A DNA stretch of 64,000 nt from Macrococcus epidermidis. GTDB lineage: Bacteria; Bacillota; Bacilli; Staphylococcales; Staphylococcaceae. This document shows, in pieces, positions 1-7,523 of this stretch. The notes under the pieces were generated by a model, which was not told where the DNA came from, did no database searches, and saw only the letters and a list, made by a program, of their open reading frames with translations. The DNA lies in NCBI RefSeq assembly GCF_003259695.1, contig NZ_PZJH01000002.1, positions 1 to 64,000 on the forward strand, given 5' to 3'. How positions within the stretch are numbered: position 1 is the first letter of the stretch; each line of letters begins with the position of its first letter. A program made the position numbers and the translations under genes.

Positions 1-96
1 GGTCACACCTGTTCCCATACCGAACACAGAAGTTAAGCTCTCTAGCGCCGATGGTAGTTGGTCTTACGATCCGCGAGAGTAGGACGTTGCCGGGCA
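1..96 (+). rRNA. rrf: 5S ribosomal RNA, 5'-truncated by the window edge
   Basis: The sequence has the conserved 5S rRNA blocks CCGAACACAGAAGTTAAG, GATGGTAGT and GAGAGTAGGACGTTGCC in the right order. About 20 bases of the 5' end lie outside the window. It is the last gene of an rRNA operon and is followed after 7 bases by an intrinsic terminator. The 3' end is placed after the GCCGGGCA block by analogy with other Firmicute 5S genes. Confidence 0.95.
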
Positions 97-103
97 ATTC
101 ATA

Positions 104-129
104 AGAGATCCTTCGGGGTCTCTTTTTTG
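104..129 (+). terminator. Terminator of the rRNA operon
   Basis: An 8-bp stem AGAGATCC/GGGTCTCT (one T-G pair) closes a TTCG tetraloop and runs into a T tract at 121-128. This is a textbook rho-independent terminator. Confidence 0.93.
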
Positions 130-156
130 TTTATATATTTAATCATATGTTTATAT

Positions 157-189
157 GAGTGGGCGAAATAATAACTATTTCGCCCACTC
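157..189. repeat. Perfect 14-bp inverted repeat
   Basis: GAGTGGGCGAAATA (157-170) and its exact complement (176-189) are separated by ATAAC. No T tract follows on either strand, so it is not an obvious terminator. It lies in the roughly 250-base gap between the rRNA operon and tsaE. Confidence 0.8.
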
Positions 190-218
190 GCACGATTTCT
201 AATCATAGTATTTAAAGT

Positions 219-251
219 GAGTTGGCTGCAACACAACAATGCAGCCAACTC
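219..251. repeat. Perfect 12-bp inverted repeat
   Basis: GAGTTGGCTGCA (219-230) pairs exactly with TGCAGCCAACTC (240-251) across a 9-base loop. It is the second strong stem in this gap, has no T tract, and contains no reading frame. Both stems could fold in RNA or be copies of a dispersed intergenic repeat. Confidence 0.8.
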
Positions 252-346
252 ATCAAACAAAAGAAGTATTATTATCCATCAATCAATTACATTAATACAA
301 ACATTTCATGATACAATAATATATATTTGAAAAATAGGTGAAGAAA

Positions 347-817
347 ATGGAATTACTAATTAATTCAATAGAAGAAACGCAAAAACTTGCTACAACAATT
401 GCCCAATTTTCAAAGCCACAAACAGTTATTTTGTTAAAAGGTGATCTTGGAGTGGGTAAAACAACATTTAGTCAATATTTTGGACAGGCGTTAGGTGTAG
501 CATCTGTTATCAGTTCTCCAACGTTTAATATCATTAAATCTTATGAAGCGCGCATCCCGTTTCATCATATGGATTGTTACCGTTTAGTAGGTGCGGAAGA
601 TGATTTAGGATTTGATGATTATTTTTATGGTGATGGTGTTACTTTAGTAGAGTGGCCACAAATGATTGCTGACTTTCTGCCTGATGATTATCTGCAAATT
701 GAAATAGAGCGTATTGATGATACGAGACGTTTATTTAAACTTTCGTCACATGGTAATCGTTCAGCAAATTTAAAGGAGCAAATTGAGTATGAGACTACTA
801 CATATCGATACGAGTAA
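347..817 (+). CDS. tsaE: tRNA threonylcarbamoyladenosine biosynthesis ATPase TsaE
   Basis: TsaE is the P-loop ATPase that supports TsaB-TsaD during transfer of threonylcarbamoyl to A37 of ANN-decoding tRNAs in the cytoplasm. The 156-residue product has the Walker A motif GDLGVGKTT (residues 32-40), the SSPTF segment (57-60) and the conserved EW pair (102-103). I chose ATG 347 because AGGTG (336-340) lies 6 bases upstream; a GTG at 338 overlaps that site. It opens a four-gene operon in which every junction overlaps (tsaE-tsaB by 29 bases). Confidence 0.95.
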   Translation: MELLINSIEETQKLATTIAQFSKPQTVILLKGDLGVGKTTFSQYFGQALGVASVISSPTFNIIKSYEARIPFHHMDCYRLVGAEDDLGFDDYFYGDGVTLVEWPQMIADFLPDDYLQIEIERIDDTRRLFKLSSHGNRSANLKEQIEYETTTYRYE

Positions 818-1451
818 TCAACCGTTATCTGTTGCTATTACTGAAGGTAATGAAGTGTTAGCAGAATTTAATAGTGGCATGAGAATCAACCATTCAATTA
901 CAATGATGTCTCAGATTGAATCTCTTTTAGAATATACAAAACTTGAAATGAAAGATATTGAAGGCATTGTAGTGGCAAAAGGACCAGGTTCATATACAGG
1001 GTTACGTATAGGTGTTACAGCTGCAAAGACACTTGCTTATACTTTAAATATTCCCTTATATGCAGTATCTAGTTTAGCTGCCATTGCTGCAACTGTGAGA
1101 ATGCATGAATTTTTATTGATACCTGTTATTGATGCCCGACGTAACCACGTATATGCGGGCATATATCGATACAAGGGTGTTAAATTAGAACTTGTTGAAG
1201 ATGATACGTATATATCAATTGATGAATTAAATCAAAAATTAAAAGAACAACATTTACCGTATCTATTTATTGGAATGGATGCTGAGAAACTGGCAGAACA
1301 GTTAAAAGGTCCATCTTACTATTGTATTCCTCGCAGTGCTGAAATGAGAAGACTCATTAATGAATCGTATTTAGTCAATGCACATACGTTTGAACCTACG
1401 TATTTGAGAATATCAGAGGCTGAGCGTAATTGGCAGAACAATCAGGCTTAA
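789..1451 (+). CDS. tsaB: tRNA threonylcarbamoyladenosine biosynthesis protein TsaB
   Basis: TsaB is the ASKHA-fold partner of TsaD in the t6A-modifying complex. The 220-residue product begins MRLLHIDTS, as usual for the family, and has the GPGSYTGLR loop (65-73) expected for TsaB. AAAGGAG (772-778) could serve TTG 783 or ATG 789; the family N-terminus favours ATG 789. It starts inside tsaE and ends inside rimI, so translation of the operon is probably coupled. Confidence 0.94.
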   Translation: MRLLHIDTSNQPLSVAITEGNEVLAEFNSGMRINHSITMMSQIESLLEYTKLEMKDIEGIVVAKGPGSYTGLRIGVTAAKTLAYTLNIPLYAVSSLAAIAATVRMHEFLLIPVIDARRNHVYAGIYRYKGVKLELVEDDTYISIDELNQKLKEQHLPYLFIGMDAEKLAEQLKGPSYYCIPRSAEMRRLINESYLVNAHTFEPTYLRISEAERNWQNNQA

Positions 1452-1885
1452 CAATTAGAAAGATGTTGCTTGAAGATGTTCCGGCAATATATGAGATAGA
1501 ACAAAAAGCGTTTCCATCAGGTTCATGGAATTTAGATGCTTTTTATCATGAACTCGAAAAAAATGAGTTTGCGCATTATTTTACGATGTTGCAGGATAAT
1601 AAAGTAATAGGATATCTCGGTATGTGGATAGTTATTGATCAGGCACAAATTACTACGGTTGCAATAGATGAAGCAATGCGTGGCAAAGGATATGGTAAGT
1701 TATTATTAGAGTATGTTATGAATTATGCACGTCTTACTTGTGAAATGATGAGTCTGGAAGTGAGAGAAGAGAACTTAACGGCTCGTCGTTTGTATGAATC
1801 ATTCGGTTTTACATATGGTGGAGTTAGACGTGACTATTATGGTCCGAATCAGGATGCGAAAGTTATGTGGGTGAAATTAAAATGA
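1430..1885 (+). CDS. rimI: Ribosomal protein S18-alanine N-acetyltransferase RimI
   Basis: This GNAT-family enzyme transfers acetyl from acetyl-CoA to the N-terminal alanine of ribosomal protein S18. The 151-residue product has the acetyl-CoA loop RGKGYG (84-89) and the C-terminal LYESFGF segment typical of RimI. The start is TTG 1430 with AGAGG at 1415-1419; it overlaps the tsaB stop by 22 bases. Location between tsaB and tsaD is the standard Firmicute arrangement and supports the assignment. Confidence 0.92.
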   Translation: MAEQSGLTIRKMLLEDVPAIYEIEQKAFPSGSWNLDAFYHELEKNEFAHYFTMLQDNKVIGYLGMWIVIDQAQITTVAIDEAMRGKGYGKLLLEYVMNYARLTCEMMSLEVREENLTARRLYESFGFTYGGVRRDYYGPNQDAKVMWVKLK

Positions 1886-2883
1886 GCGATGTAACAATAT
1901 TAGCAATAGAAACAAGTTGTGATGAAACTGCAGTGAGTATTGTAAGAAATGGATATGAGGTGCTGAGCAACGTCGTTAACAGTCAAATAGAATCTCATAA
2001 ACGATTTGGTGGCGTTGTACCAGAAGTAGCAAGCAGACATCATGTAGAAAATATTACAATCGTTATTGAAGAAGCAATTGATGAAGCGAATCTTAGTTGG
2101 AATGACATTGATGCCGTTGCAGTGACAGAAGGACCAGGTCTAATCGGTGCATTGCTTGTAGGCATCAACGCAGCAAAAGCATTAGCGCTAGCGCATAACA
2201 AACCGTTAATACCTGTACATCATATCGCAGGGCATGTTTATGCGAATCATATTGAAGAACGATTAGCTTTTCCGTTATTAGCTTTAGTGGTGTCAGGAGG
2301 TCATACAGAACTGGTTGTTATGAAAGACCATATGGACTTTGAAATGATTGGACAGACACGTGATGATGCTGTCGGTGAAGCGTACGATAAAGTAGCTAGA
2401 ACTATTAATCTACCTTATCCGGGAGGACCTCATGTTGATAGATTAGCCGCCATTGGTGAGGATAATTTAAAATTACCACGTCCAATTTTAGAAGGCTATG
2501 ATTTTAGTTTCAGCGGTTTAAAAAGTGCCGTAATTAATACATTGCATAATAAGAATCAAAAAGGTGAAAGCTATAAAGCAGAAGATGTGGCAGCAAGCTT
2601 TCAGGCGAGTGTCATTGATGTGTTATCAGAGAAAACATTTGATGCATTAGCTGAATATAATATTAAACAATTACTGATTTGTGGTGGTGTAGCGGCAAAT
2701 AAAGGATTACGTGAACGTATGACGCAGCTATGTGCAGAAAAGAATATTAAATTGATGATACCTCGCTTTGAATTATGTACAGATAACGCAGCGATGATTG
2801 GTGCAGCAGCATATTATCAGTATATTAAATCTGAGTTTGCTGGAATGAATTTAAATGGAAGATCAAATATTGAATTAAAATAA
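1882..2883 (+). CDS. tsaD: tRNA N6-adenosine threonylcarbamoyltransferase TsaD (Gcp)
   Basis: TsaD catalyses transfer of the threonylcarbamoyl group to A37 of tRNA. The 333-residue product has the ETSCDET phosphate motif (10-16), the metal-binding HHIAGH motif (His113, His117) and the VSGGHTE motif. ATG 1882 is chosen over an upstream GTG at 1867 because GGTGA lies 7 bases before it; the ATG overlaps the rimI stop in an ATGA junction. It is the last gene before the prophage. Confidence 0.96.
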   Translation: MSDVTILAIETSCDETAVSIVRNGYEVLSNVVNSQIESHKRFGGVVPEVASRHHVENITIVIEEAIDEANLSWNDIDAVAVTEGPGLIGALLVGINAAKALALAHNKPLIPVHHIAGHVYANHIEERLAFPLLALVVSGGHTELVVMKDHMDFEMIGQTRDDAVGEAYDKVARTINLPYPGGPHVDRLAAIGEDNLKLPRPILEGYDFSFSGLKSAVINTLHNKNQKGESYKAEDVAASFQASVIDVLSEKTFDALAEYNIKQLLICGGVAANKGLRERMTQLCAEKNIKLMIPRFELCTDNAAMIGAAAYYQYIKSEFAGMNLNGRSNIELK

Positions 2884-2914
2884 AGGACAAAGTGAAAACT
2901 TTGTCCTCTTTTTA
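2884..2914 (+). terminator. Terminator of the tsaE-tsaD operon
   Basis: AGGACAAAG and CTTTGTCCT pair around TGAAAA and lead into CTCTTTTT immediately after the tsaD stop. It also overlaps the end of the convergent small ORF at 2912-3016. Confidence 0.9.
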
Positions 2915-3016
2915 ATGCATTATAGCGACGCAACCATTTAATAGTACAGTTAAAATGATTGAAAGAATAACCGATAGAATAATACTTCCTAAACAACTAC
3001 GTGGAAAACGATACAT
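2912..3016 (-). CDS. Small hydrophobic membrane peptide (34 aa)
   Basis: This short frame reads MYRFPRSCLGSIIL and then a continuous hydrophobic stretch (SVILSIILTVLL) ending NGCVAIMH. One membrane helix covers about residues 9-27. A good ribosome site, AAGGGG, precedes the ATG by 7 bases. It is convergent with tsaD and lies on the chromosomal side of attL, so it would be a host gene. I do not recognise the family; size and shape would fit a small membrane protein, a type I toxin or an amphipathic peptide. Confidence 0.55.
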   Translation of the reverse strand: MYRFPRSCLGSIILSVILSIILTVLLNGCVAIMH

Positions 3017-3124
3017 ATATATACCCCTTAAAATATGATGGTGTCTGATTGAATAAAATTTCTAAAATATATATACCACTTACATATAAAATTAAGCATT
3101 TATTTTTATCAATTTGTCTGTATT

Positions 3125-3156
3125 TTATCCACGCGAACACATGTACTTGTACACAA
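3125..3156. repeat. attL: attL core
   Basis: The half TTATCCACGCGAACA, one variable base (C here, A at attR) and the half ATGTACTTGTACACAA recur at 52280-52311. The strand-exchange region must lie entirely in one half, because the variable base distinguishes the two junctions. It lies 34 bases beyond the end of the integrase gene, the normal position for attL. Confidence 0.88.
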
Positions 3157-3189
3157 AGTATGCAACTTTATGGGTAAACCATAGTAGTA

Positions 3190-4389
3190 TCAAGATGTCT
3201 TAGCGTTAAATTGAATTACTTCCGACACTTCTTCCGACACTTCGTTTTTCATTATATCTGAGAATGCATTTGCAACTTTTCGTTTACCTGGATTAACATG
3301 GTGACCATAAGTTTCTTCAATCATTCTAGGGGTATTACCTAATCGTTCAGCAATATAATGATATGTTTCTCCTGCGTTTAATAAGAGAGTAGCATGCGTA
3401 TGTCTGAAAGCATGTGGATGTATCTTTATTTTTAAATCTTTACCAACTGCATTCATCATATTAGTGATTACTGTCTTACTGATTGGTTGTAATGTATTGA
3501 TTCCTAAGAAGATATAGCCATTAATATCTATCTTTATATCTTTTTCAAAGGCTTTGTCATATACGTAAAGATAATATTCTTTTAATAAATCGGTGATCAT
3601 AGGGTCTACATAAATTGTACGAACAGAATTTTTAGTTTTAGTTTTCTTTTCAGTGTCGATATTTTTTCTAGTCCGTAATATTGAAATAGTATGCTCATTA
3701 AAGTTTACATCAGTCCATCTTAACCCTAACAATTCACTTATACGCATTCCAGTGTATGCTAATGTTTTGATGATAAGTTCATAAGTAATATTTAATTCCT
3801 CAGATTTATCTAAAATACTTTTTAATGTTTTCTGATCATAAAAAATTACTTGCTTATCATCTGTAGGTATAAAAATATTGTGAGATAATCTGTTTTTAAT
3901 TAACAAATCATTTCGCACTGAATAATTAATTATTGCTGATAAAGTTTCATATAAATTCTGTACCGTTTTTGGTGATAATTCAGCTAATTTTACGTTAATT
4001 AGACTATTTTGAACTAAATCTGAGGTAATATCATTCAATTTAATATGACCTAATATAGGTAGTAAATGATTATCTAATGTTCCTCTATTTCTCTTCCTGG
4101 TATTTTCGGACCAATATGATAGTTTATTTTGATAATATAATTCAGCAGCTTTAGCAAAAGGAATTTTATCCGAATCTAACTTTGAAAAGTCAGATGATTC
4201 TAATTCAAACTTTCTTAATAACATTTCTTTATATGCTGATTTCTCAGTAATAAAACCACTGCGTTGTAATTCTTTTCGTTTTCCGTTACGATAATATTTG
4301 AAGCGGAAACAATATAATTTTTTACCTGATGACGTTGTATAACTGTACACGTCATCATATTTTTTTGATTTTATATATTTTACTGACAT
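3190..4389 (-). CDS. int: Phage integrase, tyrosine recombinase
   Basis: The integrase catalyses attP x attB recombination. The 399-residue product has an N-terminal AP2-like arm-binding region (about 1-55), a SAM-like core-binding domain (about 75-170) and a catalytic domain with Arg216 (GMRISE), Lys near 253, His326 and Arg329 (HPHAFRH) and Tyr361 (EETYGHH). The second catalytic His is Asn in LGNTP, as I recall for many staphylococcal phage integrases. ATG 4389 has AAGGAGG five bases upstream. An in-frame TTG at 4434 also has a site (AAAGGAGG), so a product 15 residues longer is possible. It is transcribed away from the rest of the phage, towards attL. Confidence 0.95.
   Translation of the reverse strand: MSVKYIKSKKYDDVYSYTTSSGKKLYCFRFKYYRNGKRKELQRSGFITEKSAYKEMLLRKFELESSDFSKLDSDKIPFAKAAELYYQNKLSYWSENTRKRNRGTLDNHLLPILGHIKLNDITSDLVQNSLINVKLAELSPKTVQNLYETLSAIINYSVRNDLLIKNRLSHNIFIPTDDKQVIFYDQKTLKSILDKSEELNITYELIIKTLAYTGMRISELLGLRWTDVNFNEHTISILRTRKNIDTEKKTKTKNSVRTIYVDPMITDLLKEYYLYVYDKAFEKDIKIDINGYIFLGINTLQPISKTVITNMMNAVGKDLKIKIHPHAFRHTHATLLLNAGETYHYIAERLGNTPRMIEETYGHHVNPGKRKVANAFSDIMKNEVSEEVSEVIQFNAKTS
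3219..3242. repeat. Tandem 12-bp repeat, candidate integrase arm-type sites
   Basis: CTTCCGACACTT occurs twice head to tail at 3219-3230 and 3231-3242, inside the 3' end of int. The same TTCCGACA core recurs near attR (52091, 52144, 52155, and inverted at 52049). Paired clusters at both prophage ends are what arm-type integrase sites look like. Confidence 0.6.
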
Positions 4390-4407
4390 AATAACCTCCT
4401 TAATAAG

Positions 4408-4423
4408 CGGGAGACTTGGAAGT
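4408..4423. repeat. Copy A of a 14-mer found three times in the prophage
   Basis: CGGGAGACTTGGAAGT lies just upstream of the integrase start. The core GGGAGACTTGGAAG recurs at 7979-7992 and, inverted, at 52072-52085. Here it contains the palindrome GACTTGGAAGTC (outer arms GACTT/AAGTC). Confidence 0.6.
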
Positions 4424-4515
4424 CGGTCAGTCAATATCACCTCCTTTAAACGAAACATATGTTCTGATATAATTAAATTAAAAATGGCTTTTCGCCAAGA
4501 ATGGGAGTGTGTGTA

Positions 4516-5163
4516 TTGTCAATTTTAATATTCTTACTATCTTCTGGTATAATGGGATTGTACACATATATTAATTTAAGCAGATTATCCCTTTTAGGTA
4601 ATGAAAATGAAGAAACTAAAAAATTATATCTTTCAATGTTTAGTGTAATTACAATGTTATTATTTGTATTAATTTTTAGCATTTATAATCATGAGTATAA
4701 TTTAACTAAACTTTTTAAAAATATTAATATTTTCTCGATATTAATTTCCCTTTTTTGGACGATAATTTTAGTATGGTTTCTAAATAATTTTATATATCCA
4801 CTATCAATAAAAATGTTTAGAAAATCTACAAATTATGATCGTAATGTTTTAGGTAAGTCTAAAATTGTTGATGAACTGTTGATAGATACAGTCCTAGATA
4901 ATAATAAATTTATTAACTATGTTGAATTGTTTAAATCTAATGAAGACCATACACTTATTGAAAAAGGTTTATTGAAAAATTACGAGATAGACAAAGAAAA
5001 TAATGTAAATGTATTAATAGAATCAGTAAACTTAAAAAAAGAAAAACCAGGTGTTAGTGACAGGATTGATTCAACGCTTACTTATTATTCAAGCAAAAAC
5101 GATATGATATTAAAGGTAACAAGATTAAATGAAAATCAATCTCCATCACCAAATAAAAATTGA
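4516..5163 (+). CDS. Membrane protein of unknown function (DUF6338-like?)
   Basis: Divergent from int, this product has three hydrophobic segments in its first 95 residues (about 1-22, 40-58 and 72-92) and a charged cytoplasmic-looking C-terminal half. TTG 4516 is preferred because GGGAG lies 8 bases upstream; ATG 4501 has no ribosome site. Small membrane proteins next to int in staphylococcal phages often act in lysogenic conversion or exclusion. The overall plan resembles DUF6338, but this is a weak, memory-based match. Confidence 0.7.
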   Translation: MSILIFLLSSGIMGLYTYINLSRLSLLGNENEETKKLYLSMFSVITMLLFVLIFSIYNHEYNLTKLFKNINIFSILISLFWTIILVWFLNNFIYPLSIKMFRKSTNYDRNVLGKSKIVDELLIDTVLDNNKFINYVELFKSNEDHTLIEKGLLKNYEIDKENNVNVLIESVNLKKEKPGVSDRIDSTLTYYSSKNDMILKVTRLNENQSPSPNKN

Positions 5164-5339
5164 AAGTCATCTTTATCTGGTTGTTTTAATTCGTGATTCC
5201 TATTACGTTGATTGTTATAGTCTCTGTATGGATCATGTCTTTTTTCGATATTTTCATTTAATGGGTCTTTACCCGGTGGTAAATTTCTATGATTATTTTT
5301 TGTTTTCGAATTACTTGAATTCTTAGGATTTTTAAACAT
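5136..5339 (-). CDS. Hydrophilic phage protein of unknown function (67 aa)
   Basis: The product is very polar, rich in Asn, Lys, Arg and Asp, with no hydrophobic core, and ends in DFQFLFGDGD. ATG 5339 is preceded by GTGGAGG. Its 3' end overlaps the convergent membrane-protein gene by 28 bases. The composition suggests a disordered protein. Function is not recognisable. Confidence 0.6.
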   Translation of the reverse strand: MFKNPKNSSNSKTKNNHRNLPPGKDPLNENIEKRHDPYRDYNNQRNRNHELKQPDKDDFQFLFGDGD

Positions 5340-5353
5340 ATATTCCTCCACAG

Positions 5354-5379
5354 CACATAGCTAAAATGCTATGTGTTTT
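5354..5379. terminator. Hairpin with short T tract
   Basis: CACATAGC and GCTATGTG (5354-5361, 5368-5375) form an 8-bp stem followed by TTTT on the plus strand. It may end rightward transcription from 4516-5163, though it is 190 bases downstream; on the minus strand there is no T tract. Confidence 0.45.
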
Positions 5380-5646
5380 CTATTTCCATAATTTATTCAA
5401 TTCAGGATTTTTTAAATCCAACGTCAGGACTTCTCTCTCAATATCAGCATCTAACTTCCAGAGGTAAACATCACTTGAATTGATAATTAATGTTCCATTA
5501 TCTTTGTATTCGTATTCTAATGATGCCATCACATCAAATGTTCCGTTGTTGTGTGGTTTAACTAAAGAGATAGTTTTTTCATCTGTATGTAAATAAAGAC
5601 TCGGTGAGCTAAATTCTTCTATTTCCCATTTTGTAATATGTTTCAT
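5380..5646 (-). CDS. Phage protein of unknown function (88 aa)
   Basis: An acidic, soluble-looking protein beginning MKHITKWEIEEF. ATG 5646 has a strong AAAGGAGG seven bases upstream. The alternating hydrophobic pattern in the middle suggests a small beta-rich fold. It lies in the leftward lysogeny cluster, after a terminator, so it may be expressed from its own promoter in the lysogen. I do not recognise it. Confidence 0.65.
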   Translation of the reverse strand: MKHITKWEIEEFSSPSLYLHTDEKTISLVKPHNNGTFDVMASLEYEYKDNGTLIINSSDVYLWKLDADIEREVLTLDLKNPELNKLWK

Positions 5647-5688
5647 TTTATCCTCCTTTAGAACATACGTTCCGTTATTAGATGAAAT

Positions 5689-5709
5689 AAAAAGGCATTA
5701 TGCCTTTTT
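5689..5709. terminator. Bidirectional terminator after the Ltp-like gene
   Basis: AAAAAGGCA and TGCCTTTTT are perfect complements around TTA, giving a T tract on both strands. It immediately follows the stop of the leftward lipoprotein gene. Confidence 0.8.
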
Positions 5710-5715
5710 AAATAG

Positions 5716-6393
5716 TTATTTATCCATATGTTGTAAAGCGTATTGAGCTTCTTCTTGCGTGAACTTACTTCCTGCTTCGGATGTTAGTTGTTGCAGTAAT
5801 TCTTGATCAGACATTGGTAATGTTTCATTATAACTATTTGCAGCTTCTACAGCTTCCTCTTTAAAATCTGCTTCTACATTATCAATTGCGTATTGAGCTG
5901 CTTCTGGTGGAAAAGCATTACCTGCATCGGAAGTTAACTGATCATATAATCCAGCTTTTGAAAATGGCATTATATCTATATAGTTTTGAGCAGCAGCTAA
6001 TGCCGCAACGTGTTCTCTAGTTATATTAGTATCATCTTTTGTAGATATTTTTTCTGAATTTGAATCTTTAGCTGTAATTTCTTCAGTAGTTATATCTTCT
6101 TCAACTGTCATATCTTCTTCGTTAGCTCCATCTTCCTCAAAAGCAGTATCTTCATCAGCAGTTGTATCATCACTTTCAGTAGTGTCATCCTCTGAAGGAA
6201 CAATATCCTCTACTACTTCTTTATCTTCTTCGGTGAGTTCATTACTAGTAGGCAAAAATATAGCAGAACAAGCGCCAATTAAAAACATCAATAAAACTAA
6301 TCCTAAACAACCGAATAAAAATGGATTTTTTTTCTTTTTAAAAACAACCGGATTTCCTTGTGCATCATAATAAACTTCCTCTTTTTTTGCCAT
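5716..6393 (-). CDS. Ltp-family superinfection-exclusion lipoprotein
   Basis: The 225-residue product has a charged N-terminus, a hydrophobic segment (about 25-46) containing the lipobox IGAC (Cys42), a long acidic Thr/Glu/Asp linker (50-125), and two tandem repeats (about 129-175 and 180-224) with the LTSxAGxxFxxExAQYAxxxM pattern of host cell surface-exposed lipoprotein domains (PF07553). The Ltp protein of phage TP-J34 has this plan and blocks DNA injection by related phages. The anchored, linker-spaced layout fits that role on the outer face of the membrane. Position beside int and repressor, with a terminator after it, suits expression during lysogeny. AAAGGGG precedes ATG 6393. Confidence 0.85.
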   Translation of the reverse strand: MAKKEEVYYDAQGNPVVFKKKKNPFLFGCLGLVLLMFLIGACSAIFLPTSNELTEEDKEVVEDIVPSEDDTTESDDTTADEDTAFEEDGANEEDMTVEEDITTEEITAKDSNSEKISTKDDTNITREHVAALAAAQNYIDIMPFSKAGLYDQLTSDAGNAFPPEAAQYAIDNVEADFKEEAVEAANSYNETLPMSDQELLQQLTSEAGSKFTQEEAQYALQHMDK

Positions 6394-6476
6394 AAAATAA
6401 TTTCCCCTTTGTATTTTTTATAATAATGACTTTGGAATAATTCGTTAGTCGATTATAATTGGTTAGTAAAATTCAA

Positions 6477-6950
6477 TTAATATACCTCATGGAACTGAGT
6501 GATATTGAGTGGATCTAGTAAAATTCGATAATTGTTATGCATAACAACTAAACCATATTTTTGTTTTAAATGGTCAATAGATTTCATAATAAAATCTTGA
6601 CTAACTTCAAAGTATTCAGCCATTCCATATAAATTATGTATTCCAAACTTCCAAGCTTCTATTAATGAATCGAAATTTACTATAAGTTCATATCCTTTTC
6701 TTCTTGCCTGGGCCTCTTGTTTTGCATTCTTCTTATAATCAGTAATATCACCAGCACTAGTAAAATAATGACCTATCTCTTCTGATAATACCTCTACACT
6801 TTTTTTATAGGGTAGTTTTTTCTTTATCAAAATTACATTTGGATTTCCTAAATATAGACCAGATAAACCATATGGCATGTCATCTCTCTCTATTATTCTG
6901 CATTTCGGTGCTAATCTGCATAAATTTTCATAAGCATTGATTGTTATCAA
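6477..6950 (-). CDS. ImmA/IrrE-like metallopeptidase family protein
   Basis: ImmA-type proteins cleave or inactivate the adjacent XRE repressor after DNA damage. Residues 57-61 read EEIGH rather than HEXXH, so the first zinc His is replaced by Glu. I recall this as a common variant in staphylococcal phage homologues. Glu79 (KQEAQA) could be the third ligand. The start is unclear: TTG 6950 follows directly on AAGGGGG with no spacing, so translation may be coupled to the repressor gene 21 bases upstream or use a rare start. It forms a leftward operon with the repressor. Confidence 0.82.
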   Translation of the reverse strand: MITINAYENLCRLAPKCRIIERDDMPYGLSGLYLGNPNVILIKKKLPYKKSVEVLSEEIGHYFTSAGDITDYKKNAKQEAQARRKGYELIVNFDSLIEAWKFGIHNLYGMAEYFEVSQDFIMKSIDHLKQKYGLVVMHNNYRILLDPLNITQFHEVY

Positions 6951-6971
6951 CCCCCTTACGCTAATCGCTTA

Positions 6972-7364
6972 TTAAAATTTATTAGATTTAATGAACTCAA
7001 TATATTTTATAATATCTTTCATTTGTTCTTCAGTAACATCATCATCAATATGTGCAGCAATAGTTTCTATATTTGACTTAGTAGATCTATTTTCATTTGT
7101 CTTATCCGTTGTATCATTTTGATTATTATGTTTCGGAACATCATAACCCATTAACCAAGCTTCTGATACACCTAATGTTTTACTTAACAAAAATAACTTG
7201 TGCTGATCTGGTGAAGATTTACCGTTAACATATTGAGAAAGATGACTTTTAGACATTTTAATTCCAAGCGATTTTTGATATTTTTCACTTTTATTTAAAA
7301 TATCTATCTGTTTTAAATTACGCTCTCTCATAATTTCTTTTAATCTTTCAGATGTTAATGTCAT
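6972..7364 (-). CDS. XRE-family phage repressor (CI-like)
   Basis: The 130-residue product has an N-terminal helix-turn-helix (about 4-72) and a short C-terminal tail with no peptidase domain. It is therefore not a self-cleaving LexA-like repressor, which matches the ImmA-like partner encoded next. ATG 7364 is chosen because AGGAGG lies upstream; the longer frame to 7430 runs through the operator region. It is divergent from the Cro-like gene across a 160-base control region with GTTCAA-type half-sites. Confidence 0.9.
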   Translation of the reverse strand: MTLTSERLKEIMRERNLKQIDILNKSEKYQKSLGIKMSKSHLSQYVNGKSSPDQHKLFLLSKTLGVSEAWLMGYDVPKHNNQNDTTDKTNENRSTKSNIETIAAHIDDDVTEEQMKDIIKYIEFIKSNKF

Positions 7365-7381
7365 ATTATTTTCCTCCTGAA

Positions 7382-7402
7382 GTATCATATAATTTATGAT
7401 AC
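7382..7402. promoter_or_regulatory. 21-bp inverted repeat in the repressor leader
   Basis: GTATCATA-N5-TATGATAC has perfect 8-bp arms. It lies 18 bases upstream of the repressor start, so it could bind a regulator or fold in the repressor mRNA leader. Half-sites GTTCAA at 7419 and 7432 lie just upstream of it. Confidence 0.55.
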
Positions 7403-7455
7403 AACGTCTTGAATAAAAGTTCAATAACAATGTTCAAAATTTTTAACTATTTTAA

Positions 7456-7484
7456 TTGACTTGATTTAAATTATTGTGTACTAT
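7456..7484 (+). promoter_or_regulatory. Early rightward promoter PR
   Basis: TTGACT (7456-7461) and TACTAT (7479-7484) are spaced by exactly 17 bases and point to the Cro-like gene. A 16-bp operator palindrome starts 8 bases after the -10 box, so bound repressor would block initiation. Confidence 0.8.
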
Positions 7485-7491
7485 GAATGTA

Positions 7492-7507
7492 GTTCAAATA
7501 TTTGAAC
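7492..7507. promoter_or_regulatory. Repressor/Cro operator 1
   Basis: GTTCAAATATTTGAAC is a perfect 16-bp palindrome at the PR transcription start. The same half-sites GTTCAA/TTGAAC recur at 7734-7749 after the Cro-like gene. Confidence 0.75.
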
Positions 7508-7523
7508 GAATGGAGGTGTAGTT

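Noticed and set aside
157-251. tRNA genes in the gap after the 5S rRNA
   Set aside because: The stems are simple hairpins without a cloverleaf, T-loop sequence or CCA-adjacent acceptor stem.
4473-4682. Minus-strand frame overlapping the divergent membrane protein gene
   Set aside because: Lies opposite a gene with a better start and clear membrane segments; no ribosome site.
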